Shown here: positions 23,768 through 32,544 of the stretch, in pieces
How positions within the stretch are numbered: the first letter of the stretch is position 1
Layout: each line of letters starts with the position of its first letter
Source: Aquihabitans sp.
GTDB taxonomy: Bacteria; Actinomycetota; Acidimicrobiia; Acidimicrobiales; Iamiaceae
Length of the DNA: 43,584 nucleotides
Direction of reading: 5' to 3'
NCBI GenBank assembly: GCA_025353965.1
Contig: JANXNS010000225.1
Location: 1-43,584, forward strand
The notes under the pieces: generated by a model
The model's input: the letters and a program-made list of their open reading frames with translations, nothing else
Databases searched by the model: none
What the model was told of the DNA's origin: nothing
Position numbers and translations under genes: made by a program

Positions 23768-24721
23768 TCAGAGAACGCCGAGGCGGTCCAGGGCAGGCAG
23801 GAGCAGTTCGTCGTCGCTGGGCGGACGCCGGGGCAGGTCCGGATGGACCACGTCGTGCGGCAGCCAACCCCGAAGGAACAGCACCCGGGCGAGGGCGTGG
23901 CGGGATGCTTCCACCGGCGCCCGGAACACCAACGAGGACAGGGCCTGCAGGGCATCGTGGCGTTCGATCACGCCGGGGTCCTCCGCCTCCCACGCCGCAT
24001 CGCGGTCCGCCAGGGCATCCGGCACGGCGGCCGCCAGATCCAGCGCGTGGTCTGCCCCGAACATCACCTGATCCACCGCGTGCTCGTTGGCCGAGAACAC
24101 CTGGAACCCCGACCGCCGATCGTCTCGCATACGCAATCGATCCCACTCCGGGCCCCGACGCCAAGATGCATGAATCACGCCAATACATGCCCGGTTCTCG
24201 AGCAGGGCGCTGAACACATCGATACCTCGGGTCCGGCCACCCGGCCAACGTTCGGGCGGCCCCTCAACCGCCAACAACCGTTCCGTCCACTCGCCCATCC
24301 ACGACAACAGACCTACGTACTCATCGGGCCCAAGGGCGCCGAGCGCTGGCGAAGGCAACAAGACCGGGATGGCACCGTGGCGGGTGACGCCCGCAACCAC
24401 CCCCGCCAACCGGGAGGGGTCGAAGCCCCCATCTGGCCCAGGCTCGGCGCGGACGCCGACCACAAAGGTGGACCCGCCCAGGGCCGCCCCGGCGGTGGCC
24501 AAGATCTCGGCCCGGGTACTGGCGTCGATGAGGTCGGCCGCGCCGGGACCGAGGTTGATCGCCGGGAGCAGCGGCGTAACCGCCACCCGCCCAAGAAGAT
24601 GGGCAAACCCATCCCAATCCGGGTCGCCATCGGTCTGGAACGGCAGATGCACGACACCAAGCCCGGTGGGGCGCCGCCCGGGACAGAGCAGGTCAAACGG
24701 AGGATCCTCAAGCATCGCCAT
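23768..24721 (-). CDS. Dihydrodipicolinate-synthase-like TIM-barrel protein without lysine
   Basis: A 317-aa protein whose layout follows the DapA/N-acetylneuraminate-lyase superfamily: AADLIDASTRAEILATAGAAL, AIPVLLPSPALGALGPDEY, then CIGVIHASWRRGPEWDRLRM and GFQVFSANEHAVDQVMFGADHALDLAAAVPDA. In true members the CIGVIHAS stretch holds the Schiff-base Lys (IAGIKxxS). Here Ile-His stands there, and the whole protein contains no Lys at all, so class I aldolase chemistry is not possible. The family name is from pattern memory and the function is open. It lies 2 bp after the TetR gene, in one operon with SDR and TetR. Confidence 0.65.
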   Translation of the reverse strand: MAMLEDPPFDLLCPGRRPTGLGVVHLPFQTDGDPDWDGFAHLLGRVAVTPLLPAINLGPGAADLIDASTRAEILATAGAALGGSTFVVGVRAEPGPDGGFDPSRLAGVVAGVTRHGAIPVLLPSPALGALGPDEYVGLLSWMGEWTERLLAVEGPPERWPGGRTRGIDVFSALLENRACIGVIHASWRRGPEWDRLRMRDDRRSGFQVFSANEHAVDQVMFGADHALDLAAAVPDALADRDAAWEAEDPGVIERHDALQALSSLVFRAPVEASRHALARVLFLRGWLPHDVVHPDLPRRPPSDDELLLPALDRLGVL

Positions 24722-24723
24722 GG

Positions 24724-25377
24724 CTAGGCGAGATCGGCCTCGACCGGCTGGAGCCGCTTGTACAAGTCCGCGGCCTCGTCGTCGGTGACCGTGGCCGCCA
24801 CCAGCAGGGCCTTTATGCCGGCAACGAACCGAGCCCGGTGATCGGTATCAATCCCCGCCAGCCGGTGCAGCATGGCGCCATCGGTGAAGGCCTGGATGGC
24901 CCAGGCAATGTCGCTGGCATTGGTTGCCCCCGCCCGGTTCAGTTGCCATTCGATCCGTGAGGCAAAGCGGTTGACAAAGGCCGACACATCGGGCTGTAAC
25001 TCTGGTTGGCGACCCGACGCGAGGTAGAGCTCCACCAACGTTCCCTCGTGCGCGGCTGGGCGCTCAAGCATTTCGTCGGCCACGGCCGCAACGGATTCGT
25101 CGATCGGGCCACCCTCGTTGAGCACCCACACACGCTCGACCGAGTCGAAGTCCGAGACTCGATTTTGCGTGCCGCGCCGCAACGCTTCGGTGACCAACTC
25201 GTCGATCGAACTGAAAAAATAGCTCGTGGTGGATAGCGGGACGCCAGCCCGAGCGGCAACGGCGCGGTGCGTTACCGCGCCTGCGCCCACCTCTGAAGCC
25301 AACGCAGCAGCCGCATCAAGCAGTGCGGCCCGCCGCCGCTGGGCACTAGCCCTGTGGGCCCTGGGCGGTGCAGTCAT
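24724..25377 (-). CDS. TetR-family transcriptional regulator
   Basis: A 217-aa regulator. The N-terminal DNA-binding domain (residues ~12-62) reads RRRAALLDAAAALASEVGAGAVTHRAVAARAGVPLSTTSYFFSSIDELV, the classic TetR helix-turn-helix. The C-terminal ligand domain is alpha-helical (SVAAVADEMLERP...VELYLAS...WAIQAFTDGAMLHRLAG) and the ligand is unknown. It lies between the SDR gene (17 bp) and the aldolase-like gene (2 bp), so all three are probably one operon repressed by this protein through the palindrome at 26209-26225. Confidence 0.9.
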   Translation of the reverse strand: MTAPPRAHRASAQRRRAALLDAAAALASEVGAGAVTHRAVAARAGVPLSTTSYFFSSIDELVTEALRRGTQNRVSDFDSVERVWVLNEGGPIDESVAAVADEMLERPAAHEGTLVELYLASGRQPELQPDVSAFVNRFASRIEWQLNRAGATNASDIAWAIQAFTDGAMLHRLAGIDTDHRARFVAGIKALLVAATVTDDEAADLYKRLQPVEADLA

Positions 25378-25394
25378 CTGACCAGCTTACGCGC

Positions 25395-26183
25395 TCAGAG
25401 ATCGGCTAGGCCGAGGTCGAGGTTGGGCTGCTCCAGACCACCGTCGACCTCGATCACCTTGCCGGTCACATAGGCACCGGCTGGCGACACGAGGTAGAGC
25501 ACGGATGCGGCGATCTCCTCGGGGTCACCGATCCGCTTCAGGGGGGTGACCTGCTCCATGGTCGTACGCATCGTTTCGTCGTCCAGCACGACCTCCAACG
25601 CCGAGGTAGCCACCGAACCAACGGCTATGGCGTTGACACGGATGCGCGGGGACAGGTCTTGCGCGGCCAGACGCGTGTAGTGGGCCAGGCCCGCTTTGGC
25701 CGTCCCATAGGCCAAGAAGCCTCGGCCAGAAACCCGGCCGATGATGGACGAGATACCCACGATGGCACCACCACCCGTCTCCAACATGAGCGGCACCGCG
25801 GCCCGGTTGAGGGCGTGGGCGGTGACCACATTGAACGAGAACGCCTCGGCCAGAAACCGGGGGGACGTGTGCTCGAACGGCCGGGGCATGGTGCCGCCCA
25901 GGTTGTCCACCACGATGTCGAGCCGGCCGAACGCCTCAACTGCGGCGGGGGCCAGGGCGGCCACTGCGTCCAAGTCGCTGAGGTCCGCGGCCACTACGAG
26001 CGCCCGACGGCCAGTGGCTTCCACCTGCTTGGCCACCTCCAGCAGCTGCGATTCGGTCCGCGATGCGAGGACGACATCGGCCCCGGCTTCAGCCAAGGCA
26101 ATCGCGGTGGCAGCACCGATACCGCGGCCGGCCCCGGTCACAATGGCCACCTGGTCGGTGATGAGGAAACGGTCGAGGATCAT
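25395..26183 (-). CDS. Short-chain dehydrogenase/reductase (SDR)
   Basis: A 262-aa classical SDR, NAD(P)-dependent. Motifs: cofactor [21 protein letters not shown] (NxGG variant), catalytic Ser in [10 protein letters not shown], and YGTAK. C-terminal [11 protein letters not shown] is typical of FabG-like enzymes. ATG 26183 gives [19 protein letters not shown], a normal N terminus. It is the first gene of the SDR-TetR-aldolase-like operon and diverges from the FAD dehydrogenase operon. The substrate is unknown. Confidence 0.9.
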   Translation of the reverse strand: MILDRFLITDQVAIVTGAGRGIGAATAIALAEAGADVVLASRTESQLLEVAKQVEATGRRALVVAADLSDLDAVAALAPAAVEAFGRLDIVVDNLGGTMPRPFEHTSPRFLAEAFSFNVVTAHALNRAAVPLMLETGGGAIVGISSIIGRVSGRGFLAYGTAKAGLAHYTRLAAQDLSPRIRVNAIAVGSVATSALEVVLDDETMRTTMEQVTPLKRIGDPEEIAASVLYLVSPAGAYVTGKVIEVDGGLEQPNLDLGLADL

Positions 26184-26208
26184 GGCGGCACTCCGGATGC
26201 GCTGGATA

Positions 26209-26225
26209 TCTGACGGGTCGTCAGA
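26209..26225. promoter_or_regulatory. Palindromic candidate operator for the TetR regulator
   Basis: TCTGACG (26209-26215) and CGTCAGA (26219-26225) are perfect 7-bp arms around GGT, a 17-bp site of the size used by TetR dimers. It lies 26 bp upstream of the SDR start, in the divergent region shared with the FAD dehydrogenase. A second small palindrome, GTTCG-A-CGAAC, is at 26247-26257. Confidence 0.5.
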
Positions 26226-26264
26226 CTAGGGCTCCTCCCCCGACATGTTCGACGAACCCGTGAC

Positions 26265-27668
26265 ATGCTGGGCGAGATGCACCCAAAACTCGCCGCCATC
26301 GTCGGCGCCGAGCACGTACTCACCGGCGATGCCATCGGCGACGACTACACCCGGGACGAAGCGCTCACCGCCACTGCCCACCGGCCGCTCGCGTTGGTCC
26401 GCCCGGCCAACACCGCGGAGGTGGCCGCCATCGTGGCGTGGGCCACCGCCAGCGGGGTGCCGGTCACCGCTCGGGGCGCCGGCACCGGCCTCTCGGGGGC
26501 ATGCATCCCCCAGCCCGACGGCATCCTCGTCTCGTTCGAGCGCATGAATCAGATACTGGAAATCGACACCGATAACCACGTGGCCGTGGTGCAACCCGGC
26601 GTCACGCTCGCCGAGCTGGACGAAGCAACCGCCGCGGTCGGCCTGATCTATCCGGTCTTCCCGGGGGAGAGTTCCGCCAGCCTGGGCGGCAACGTGGCCA
26701 CCAACGCCGGCGGCATGCGGGCCGTGCGCTACGGCGTGACCCGTCACCAGGTGCTCGGCCTCACCGCCGTGCTCGGAACCGGAGAAACCCTGCACACCGG
26801 TGGCAAGTTCGTGAAGGCCACTTCGGGCTACGACCTCACCCAGCTCATCATCGGTTCCGAGGGCACCCTTGCGTTGGCCACCGAGGCCATCCTCCGGCTC
26901 CACCCGCGCCTCACGCACGGCGCCACGGTGCTCGTCCCGTTCCCCACGTTGGAAGAAGTGGCCGGGGCGATCCCACGCATCGTGGGTGCCGGGCTGCAGC
27001 CCACGATCCTCGAATACATCGACTTCATCACCATGGGCGCCATCACCGCCGGAGCGGGCTTGGAACTTGGCGTCCCCCAGGACGTGAAGGACGCGGCCCT
27101 CGCCTACCTGGTGGTCGTGTTAGAAAACCGCAGCCACGAACGGGTCGAGGAAGACACGGCCGAGTTGGGCGAACTGGTCACCGGGCTCGGCGCCTTGGAT
27201 CTCTACGTCCTGCCGTCTAGTGCTGGCGCGGCGCTCATCGACGCCCGCGAGAAAGCCTTCTGGACCGCCAAAGCACTCGGCGCCGACGACATCGTGGACA
27301 TGGTCGTGCCCCGAGCCGCCATGCCGCAGTACCTGGCCGCGGTGCAGGAACTCGCCGGGGCCACTGGCTCGCTTGTCGTCGGCTGCGGCCACGCCGGAGA
27401 TGGCAACGTGCACCTCTCCGTGTTCCAGCCGGACCTTGCCACCCGCAAGACGTTGGTGGGCGACATCTTGCAAGCCGGTGCACACCTCGGCGGCGCGGTG
27501 TCCGGCGAACACGGCATCGGCACCGAGAAAAAGGCTTACTTAGCCGCCCTAGAGGACCCCGCCAAGATCGAGCTCATGCGCCGCATCAAAACTGCCTTCG
27601 ACCCTGCGGGCATCCTGAACCCCGGTGTGATTTTCGACGAAAAAGCTTCTACAGGAGACCTTCCATGA
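26265..27668 (+). CDS. FAD-linked 2-hydroxyacid dehydrogenase (GlcD/D-lactate dehydrogenase type)
   Basis: A 467-aa flavoprotein that oxidises a 2-hydroxyacid (glycolate, D-lactate or an aromatic analogue) to a 2-oxoacid. The N-terminal FAD-binding 4 domain has PANTAEVAAIV, RGAGTGLSGACIP, VQPGVTLAELD, GGNVATNAGG and GSEGTLALATEA. The C-terminal FAD-oxidase domain has VGCGHAGDGNVHLS and GEHGIGTEKK. ATG 26265 is the outermost start; ATG 26277 (MHPKLAAIVG) matches related N termini slightly better. It is the first of three genes; the stop overlaps the next ATG (ATGA). Confidence 0.9.
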   Translation: MLGEMHPKLAAIVGAEHVLTGDAIGDDYTRDEALTATAHRPLALVRPANTAEVAAIVAWATASGVPVTARGAGTGLSGACIPQPDGILVSFERMNQILEIDTDNHVAVVQPGVTLAELDEATAAVGLIYPVFPGESSASLGGNVATNAGGMRAVRYGVTRHQVLGLTAVLGTGETLHTGGKFVKATSGYDLTQLIIGSEGTLALATEAILRLHPRLTHGATVLVPFPTLEEVAGAIPRIVGAGLQPTILEYIDFITMGAITAGAGLELGVPQDVKDAALAYLVVVLENRSHERVEEDTAELGELVTGLGALDLYVLPSSAGAALIDAREKAFWTAKALGADDIVDMVVPRAAMPQYLAAVQELAGATGSLVVGCGHAGDGNVHLSVFQPDLATRKTLVGDILQAGAHLGGAVSGEHGIGTEKKAYLAALEDPAKIELMRRIKTAFDPAGILNPGVIFDEKASTGDLP

Positions 27669-29221
27669 ATGGCGCCCAAGCACTGATTCGGACCCTGGTG
27701 GACGCTGGGGTCGACGTGTGTTTCATGAACCCGGGCACGTCGGAAATGCACTTCGTGGCCGCCCTGGATGACGTGCCCGAAATGCACGGTGTTCTGGCCC
27801 TCTTCGAAGGAGTGGCTACCGGCGCCGCCGACGGGTACGCCCGGATGGCCGACAGGCCCGCCGCCACCCTGCTGCACTTGGGCCCCGGCCTGGGCAATGG
27901 CCTGGCCAACCTTCACAATGCCCGCAAGGGCCACACCCCCGTGGTGAACATCGTGGGAGACCACGCCACCTACCACAAGCAATTCGACGCCCAATTGGAG
28001 TCCGACATCGAGACCGTTGCCCGCAACGTCTCGTCTTGGATTCGCACGTCCACCTCCACAGCCGACCTAGCCCGCGACACGGCCGAAGCGGTTGCCGTGG
28101 CATCCGGCCCACCCGCGCAGGTGGCCACGCTCATCCTCCCCGCCGATGTCAGCTGGACTGAGGGGGCCGAACCGGTCACCCCCAACGCTGCGGCCACACC
28201 CAACACGGTGGACCCCGCAGTGATCGCCCAACTCGCAGCGGTGCTCCTGGGCGACGAGCATGCCGCGCTCTTCATCGGGGGCCGGGCGTGCCGCGCCGAC
28301 GCGTTGGTCGACGCCAGCCGAATCGTGAACACCACCGGCAGCAAGCTCATTGCGGAGACCTTCCCGTCACGCATCGAACGCGGCGCCGGGCGCGTGCCGG
28401 TAGACCGACTGGCCTACCTGGCTGAGTTCGCAGCCATGCAGCTGGACGGGCTGAAGCACCTGATCGTGGTGGACACCAAGCCACCCGTGTCGTTCTTCGC
28501 CTACCCGGGCAAGGCCAGCGATCTCGTGCCCGAAGGCTGCACCGTCCACGTACTGGCGGGCACCAGCGACGACGTGGCCGGCGCCTTGGCCGCGTTGGCC
28601 AGTGCGGTGGACGCGCCCGCCGATGCCGCGACGATCCAGGCACCCGGGCGGCCCGACCTGCCCACCGGCCCCCTCACCGCGGAGGGCGTGTGTAGCGCCC
28701 TCGGTGCGCTTATGCCGGAGGGCACGATTGTGTCCGACGAAGGCAACACGTCAGGCCTGTTCGCCGCAGGCTTCACTGCCGGTGCCCCGGCCCACGACTG
28801 GCTCACGCTCACTGGTGGGGCCATCGGCCAAGGCCTGCCCGCGGCGCTCGGTGCCGCCGTTGCCTGCCCAGATCGACAGGTCATAGCCCTGGAATCTGAC
28901 GGGTCAGCGATGTACACGATGCAGGCCTGGTGGACCATGGCCCGCGAACAGCTGAACGTGATCACCATCTTGTTCAATAACTCGTCGTATGCCGTGCTCA
29001 ACATGGAATTACAACGGGTGGGGGCAACCAACGTGGGCGTGAAAGCCAAGGAAATGTTGGATCTCACGCGACCGGACCTCGACTTCGTTGCCCTCGCCAC
29101 CGGCATGGGCGTGCCCGCCACCCGGGCCACCACCGCCGAGGAGTTCGTCGCCCAGTTCCAAGCGGCGCTGGCCACCACCGGCCCGTCCGTCATAGAAGCC
29201 ATCGTCGCCAGCATCATCTAA
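27665..29221 (+). CDS. Thiamine-diphosphate-dependent decarboxylase/acetolactate-synthase-like enzyme
   Basis: A 518-aa ThDP enzyme of the group often named acetolactate synthase large subunit but closer in style to benzoylformate decarboxylase. The PYR domain has Glu48 in LFEGVATGAADGYARM, which activates thiamine. The central domain is residues ~190-330. The PP domain has ESDGSAMYTMQAWWTM followed by NNSSYAVLNME, the diphosphate/Mg site; the usual GDG reads SDG. It probably decarboxylates the 2-oxoacid made by the preceding dehydrogenase. AGGAGA (27651-27656) precedes ATG 27665, which overlaps the previous stop. No small regulatory IlvN-type subunit is nearby. Confidence 0.87.
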   Translation: MNGAQALIRTLVDAGVDVCFMNPGTSEMHFVAALDDVPEMHGVLALFEGVATGAADGYARMADRPAATLLHLGPGLGNGLANLHNARKGHTPVVNIVGDHATYHKQFDAQLESDIETVARNVSSWIRTSTSTADLARDTAEAVAVASGPPAQVATLILPADVSWTEGAEPVTPNAAATPNTVDPAVIAQLAAVLLGDEHAALFIGGRACRADALVDASRIVNTTGSKLIAETFPSRIERGAGRVPVDRLAYLAEFAAMQLDGLKHLIVVDTKPPVSFFAYPGKASDLVPEGCTVHVLAGTSDDVAGALAALASAVDAPADAATIQAPGRPDLPTGPLTAEGVCSALGALMPEGTIVSDEGNTSGLFAAGFTAGAPAHDWLTLTGGAIGQGLPAALGAAVACPDRQVIALESDGSAMYTMQAWWTMAREQLNVITILFNNSSYAVLNMELQRVGATNVGVKAKEMLDLTRPDLDFVALATGMGVPATRATTAEEFVAQFQAALATTGPSVIEAIVASII

Positions 29222-29243
29222 CGCTCACCAAGGAGCACTCTCC

Positions 29244-30017
29244 ATGGCCACCATCGCCATCACCGGATCTGCAGGCGGGATCGGGCAGGCCACCTCGGAC
29301 CGGCTCACCGCGGCCGGGCACCGAGTGATCGGGGTTGACGTTCGCGATGCCGACGTGTTGGCGGACCTTTCCACCGGCGCGGGCCGAAGCACCATGGTGA
29401 GCGAGGTCACTCATCAGTCCGGCGGAACCCTGGACGGGCTTGTCGTGGGCGCCGGGATCACCGGGGACGACGGAGCGGCCGTCGTGTCGATCAACTACTT
29501 CGGCGCCATCGCCGCCTTGGAGGGCCTCCGACCGCTGCTGGAACACGGCACCGCTCCAAGCGTTGTGGTGATCAGTTCCAACTCCACCACCACCCAACCC
29601 GGGTTGCCAGTTGAGGTGGCGGAGAGTTGCCTGACCGGTGATGAAGCCGCGGCCCGGGCCATGGCTGGCCCCGACGGTATCGGCGCGTACGGCGCATCGA
29701 AGCTGGCGCTCGGCCGCTGGGTTCGGCACCACGCCACCCAAGCCGACTGGATCGGCGCGGGCATCCGGCTCAACGCGATCGCACCCGGATTCATCGATAC
29801 ACCCCTGACCGAGGGCCAGTTCGACTTCATTTCGTCGCTCGGCCGGATCTACCCCATGCCCACCGGGCGAGCAGGCCGGGCCGACGAAGTTGCGGGCCTG
29901 CTGGCGTACCTGTTGTCGCCGGAAGCAGCGTTCTTTGTCGGGTCATTCATCGTGATGGACGGGGGCACCGAAGCCGCACTCCGCCCCGACGATTGGCCCC
30001 GGCCTATCGTCAGCTAG
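29244..30017 (+). CDS. Short-chain dehydrogenase/reductase (SDR)
   Basis: A 257-aa SDR: cofactor motif ITGSAGGIGQA, Asp in VGVDVRDADV (fits NAD preference), NNAG equivalent VVGAG, catalytic region VVISSNS and YGASK, C-terminal FIVMDGGTEA. It resembles 3-alpha-hydroxysteroid-dehydrogenase/alcohol-dehydrogenase-like SDRs. AAGGAG lies 8 nt before ATG 29244. It is the third gene of the dehydrogenase-lyase-SDR operon, 22 bp after the ThDP enzyme, so it may reduce or oxidise the aldehyde or acyloin product. That role is inferred. Confidence 0.88.
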   Translation: MATIAITGSAGGIGQATSDRLTAAGHRVIGVDVRDADVLADLSTGAGRSTMVSEVTHQSGGTLDGLVVGAGITGDDGAAVVSINYFGAIAALEGLRPLLEHGTAPSVVVISSNSTTTQPGLPVEVAESCLTGDEAAARAMAGPDGIGAYGASKLALGRWVRHHATQADWIGAGIRLNAIAPGFIDTPLTEGQFDFISSLGRIYPMPTGRAGRADEVAGLLAYLLSPEAAFFVGSFIVMDGGTEAALRPDDWPRPIVS

Positions 30018-30043
30018 CCCAGTTGGCCCGGTAGCGTCGCGTC

Positions 30044-30544
30044 ATGGAGATGGTCGTCCACCTGGCGGTGGCCTTGGTGCTCACGTGGTCGATTGGTTTC
30101 GAGCGCGAACTGCGCGGGTCTGCTGCCGGTGACCGGACCTTCTCGCTCGTCGGCCTGGGGTCGGCTGTCATTGGTTATCTCGCGCTCAACCACGCCCCCA
30201 ACGCCTTGGCGGGCGTGGTCACCGGCATCGGCTTCATTGGCGCCGGGGTGATCATCCACGCAGGAGCCGGTATGGGTGCGCCCAATGCCGACGATCCTCC
30301 CCCCGTGGACGCCGCGGCCAGCCCCGGCGGCGCCGACAACATGAGCATGGTGCGCGGGGTCACCACCGCCGCCACCATCTACTTAGCGGCCGCGGTTGGC
30401 GCGGCGAGTGGCCAGGGCCAACTCATGCTGGCCACGTTCGCCACTGGCGCCAGCCTGTTCCTGTTGGAAGTCCGCCACATCCGAGCGCTGCGGTTCCTGG
30501 ACGGGCGCTACTGGCGAGGCCGACTAGCGCGAACCAAGTCGTAG
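30044..30544 (+). CDS. MgtC/SapB family membrane protein
   Basis: A 166-aa membrane protein of the MgtC/SapB family. Signature parts are SIGFERELRGSAAGDRTFSLVGLGSA, GVVTGIGFIGAGVIIH and VRGVTTAATIYLAAAVGAASGQG, and about four to five membrane helices are expected. Family members affect magnesium adaptation and ATP-synthase control in some bacteria; the role here is unknown. Odd: a ~30-residue Pro/Ala/Asp-rich insertion (starting AGAGMGAPNADDPPP) between IIH and the VRG motif. It follows the SDR by 26 bp and overlaps convergent FGGY kinase by 21 bp. Confidence 0.85.
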   Translation: MEMVVHLAVALVLTWSIGFERELRGSAAGDRTFSLVGLGSAVIGYLALNHAPNALAGVVTGIGFIGAGVIIHAGAGMGAPNADDPPPVDAAASPGGADNMSMVRGVTTAATIYLAAAVGAASGQGQLMLATFATGASLFLLEVRHIRALRFLDGRYWRGRLARTKS

Positions 30545-32047
30545 GGGGCGGAGCGCATCGAAGGCGGCAGTGAACTGGGCGTGGGCGGCATCGTGTACGG
30601 GCTTGGTTGCTGGGTCCGGTTGGTAGCGCTCGGCCCAGGCGGGCTCCAGGTTGGGCTCCACGCACGCGACCGCTCCGGCCGCCCAGGCCGCCGCGGCTCG
30701 GGAACCAGCGTGGCCCGGGTCGGCCAGCGTACGGAGGGGCCGAGCGAGCACGTCGGCCAGGATCTGGCACCACCCCGGCGAGCGAGCGGCGCCGCCGGCC
30801 AACACCACCTCGGTGGCCACGCTTCCGCTGAAGCCCTCCACCGGGCCGAGCAACCATCGCAGGTTGTGGGCCACCCCTTCCACCGCGGCACGCACCAGGT
30901 CCACCCGCTCGGTATCGAGCGAGACGCCGACAAACCCACCGCGAACCGTGCCGTCGGCCTGCGGGGCCATGGACCCAGCCAGCCACGGCAGAAATCGCAC
31001 GCCCCGAGCGCCCGGAGGCGAGCTGGCAATGGCGGCGTCGAAGCCTTGAAACGGGTCCGCCGCGGTGTGGTCGCCCAACGGGTCCGACGCATGAACGAAC
31101 CGCTCGAGCACATGCTCCACCACGCGACCGGCCAGACCGTTCTCCGCCCACACGAGGTATTCGCCGGGGCGGATGCCCGGCATGGCCAACACCTCGTGGT
31201 CGAGGTCCACGTGAAGGTGATCGGTGGTGTCGAGGACCACCGCGGTCGTGCCAATGGCCAGCCCCACCCGCTCGGGCGTGGCCGCACCCGTGGCCAACGC
31301 GGCAGCATGGCTGTCGGTCATCCCGGCCACCACCAGCACCTGATCGGGGAGGCCAGTGGCCTCGACCACGCTGGCCAGGAGCGGCCCGACAGCGGTATCG
31401 GGCGCAACCAACGGGGGCAGGCGGGTCGGGTCGACACCGGCAAGCGCAACCAGTTCTGCGTCGTAGGTGAGCTGGCCTAGGGACCGGTTGTCCACCAGCT
31501 GGCTGGCGAACATGGAACCCTGGGTCGCCGTCACTCGGCCGGTGAGCCGAGAAGAGACGTAGTCGACGGGCTCCAGGTAGGCCCTAGTGGCGGCATGGAT
31601 CTCTGGCTGATCGAACTGGAAGGCAAGGAGATGGCCGAGCGCCATCCCGCCGCCCATGGGCGGGATCGGGTGCCGGTCGATCCAGGTGAACAATGAATCT
31701 GGATGACGCTCGAGAATGGCCCGACAATGGGAGGTACCCCGCGTGTCCAGATACAGGCGCATGGGCGCCAGCGGGTCCAGGTCTGCTCCAACGGGCACGA
31801 TCGACGAGTACTGACCGCACAGGCCGATGGCCCCAACGGACTTCCATGCCCCAGGGTTCACGCCCTGGCCCAGGGCGGCCCGCGCGTCGAGCACCGCGGT
31901 CCACAGCGCGGCAGCATCGAGCTCGGCCACCTGACCATCGCGAACCCACCGAAGCCCACGCGACGCAGTGGCGACCGATCGACCCGCATCGTCGACCAGC
32001 ACCGCCTTCACATTCGTCGACCCAATGTCGATCCCAATGGCGTGCAA
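30524..32047 (-). CDS. FGGY-family carbohydrate kinase (xylulokinase-like)
   Basis: A 507-aa ATP-dependent sugar kinase. N-terminal phosphate-1 motif AIGIDIGSTNVKAVLVDDAGR, sugar-binding IGLCGQYSSIVPVG and YLDTRG, central VVAGMTDSHAAALATGA with the presumed catalytic Asp, adenosine motif VVLAGGAARSPGWCQILADVL near the C terminus. It most resembles XylB-type xylulokinases; the sugar is not certain. TTG 32047 is chosen because GAGGAG lies 6 nt upstream and the FGGY core begins immediately; the frame stays open to 32248. It diverges from the glyoxalase-fold gene. Confidence 0.88.
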   Translation of the reverse strand: MHAIGIDIGSTNVKAVLVDDAGRSVATASRGLRWVRDGQVAELDAAALWTAVLDARAALGQGVNPGAWKSVGAIGLCGQYSSIVPVGADLDPLAPMRLYLDTRGTSHCRAILERHPDSLFTWIDRHPIPPMGGGMALGHLLAFQFDQPEIHAATRAYLEPVDYVSSRLTGRVTATQGSMFASQLVDNRSLGQLTYDAELVALAGVDPTRLPPLVAPDTAVGPLLASVVEATGLPDQVLVVAGMTDSHAAALATGAATPERVGLAIGTTAVVLDTTDHLHVDLDHEVLAMPGIRPGEYLVWAENGLAGRVVEHVLERFVHASDPLGDHTAADPFQGFDAAIASSPPGARGVRFLPWLAGSMAPQADGTVRGGFVGVSLDTERVDLVRAAVEGVAHNLRWLLGPVEGFSGSVATEVVLAGGAARSPGWCQILADVLARPLRTLADPGHAGSRAAAAWAAGAVACVEPNLEPAWAERYQPDPATKPVHDAAHAQFTAAFDALRPLRLGSR

Positions 32048-32112
32048 GGCATTCTCCTCATCATCGGACCGGCCGAAGCTATCTTTGCGGCGACGGCTCG
32101 TAGGGTTCCGAT

Positions 32113-32544
32113 GTGTCGATTCACCATCTCCAGCTCTGGGTACCCGATCTTGAACGGGCCGAAGGGTCCTGGGGGTGGCTCCTCGGCGAGCTTGGCTATG
32201 AACTGGCGCGACGCTGGGACCATGGCTGCGTTTGGCGGCAGGGCACAACCGGCATCGTGATCGAGGCCTCGCCAGACATGGTCCCGGGCATGTTGCATTC
32301 CCGCCTGCGCCCTGGAATGAACCACGTCGCCTTCCACGTCGCCAGCCCGGCCGCCGTCAGTGAGCTGTTGGGTGCCTGCAGCGAGCATGGCTGGAAACAA
32401 CTCGGCGGCGAACCCCGCCATCCACTCTCGGCCGAGCTCACGGTGGCCTATCTCGAAGACTCAGACGGCTTCGAGGTCGAGCTGATCGCCCCTGGATTGG
32501 CCGGCCAACGTTCGGCACCAGCAGGACGCGGCAGCGTGCGGTAG
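32113..32544 (+). CDS. Glyoxalase/VOC-family protein
   Basis: A 143-aa single-domain VOC protein. Metal-ligand candidates are His in SIHHLQLWVPD, His in NHVAFHV and Glu in FEVELIAPG, matching the glyoxalase/dioxygenase fold with two beta-alpha-beta-beta-beta modules. The reaction is unknown. The start is GTG 32113. The last ~97 bp run through the end of the convergent LLM oxidoreductase gene, an unusually long tail-to-tail overlap for this window; both reading frames remain coherent there. Confidence 0.82.
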   Translation: MSIHHLQLWVPDLERAEGSWGWLLGELGYELARRWDHGCVWRQGTTGIVIEASPDMVPGMLHSRLRPGMNHVAFHVASPAAVSELLGACSEHGWKQLGGEPRHPLSAELTVAYLEDSDGFEVELIAPGLAGQRSAPAGRGSVR

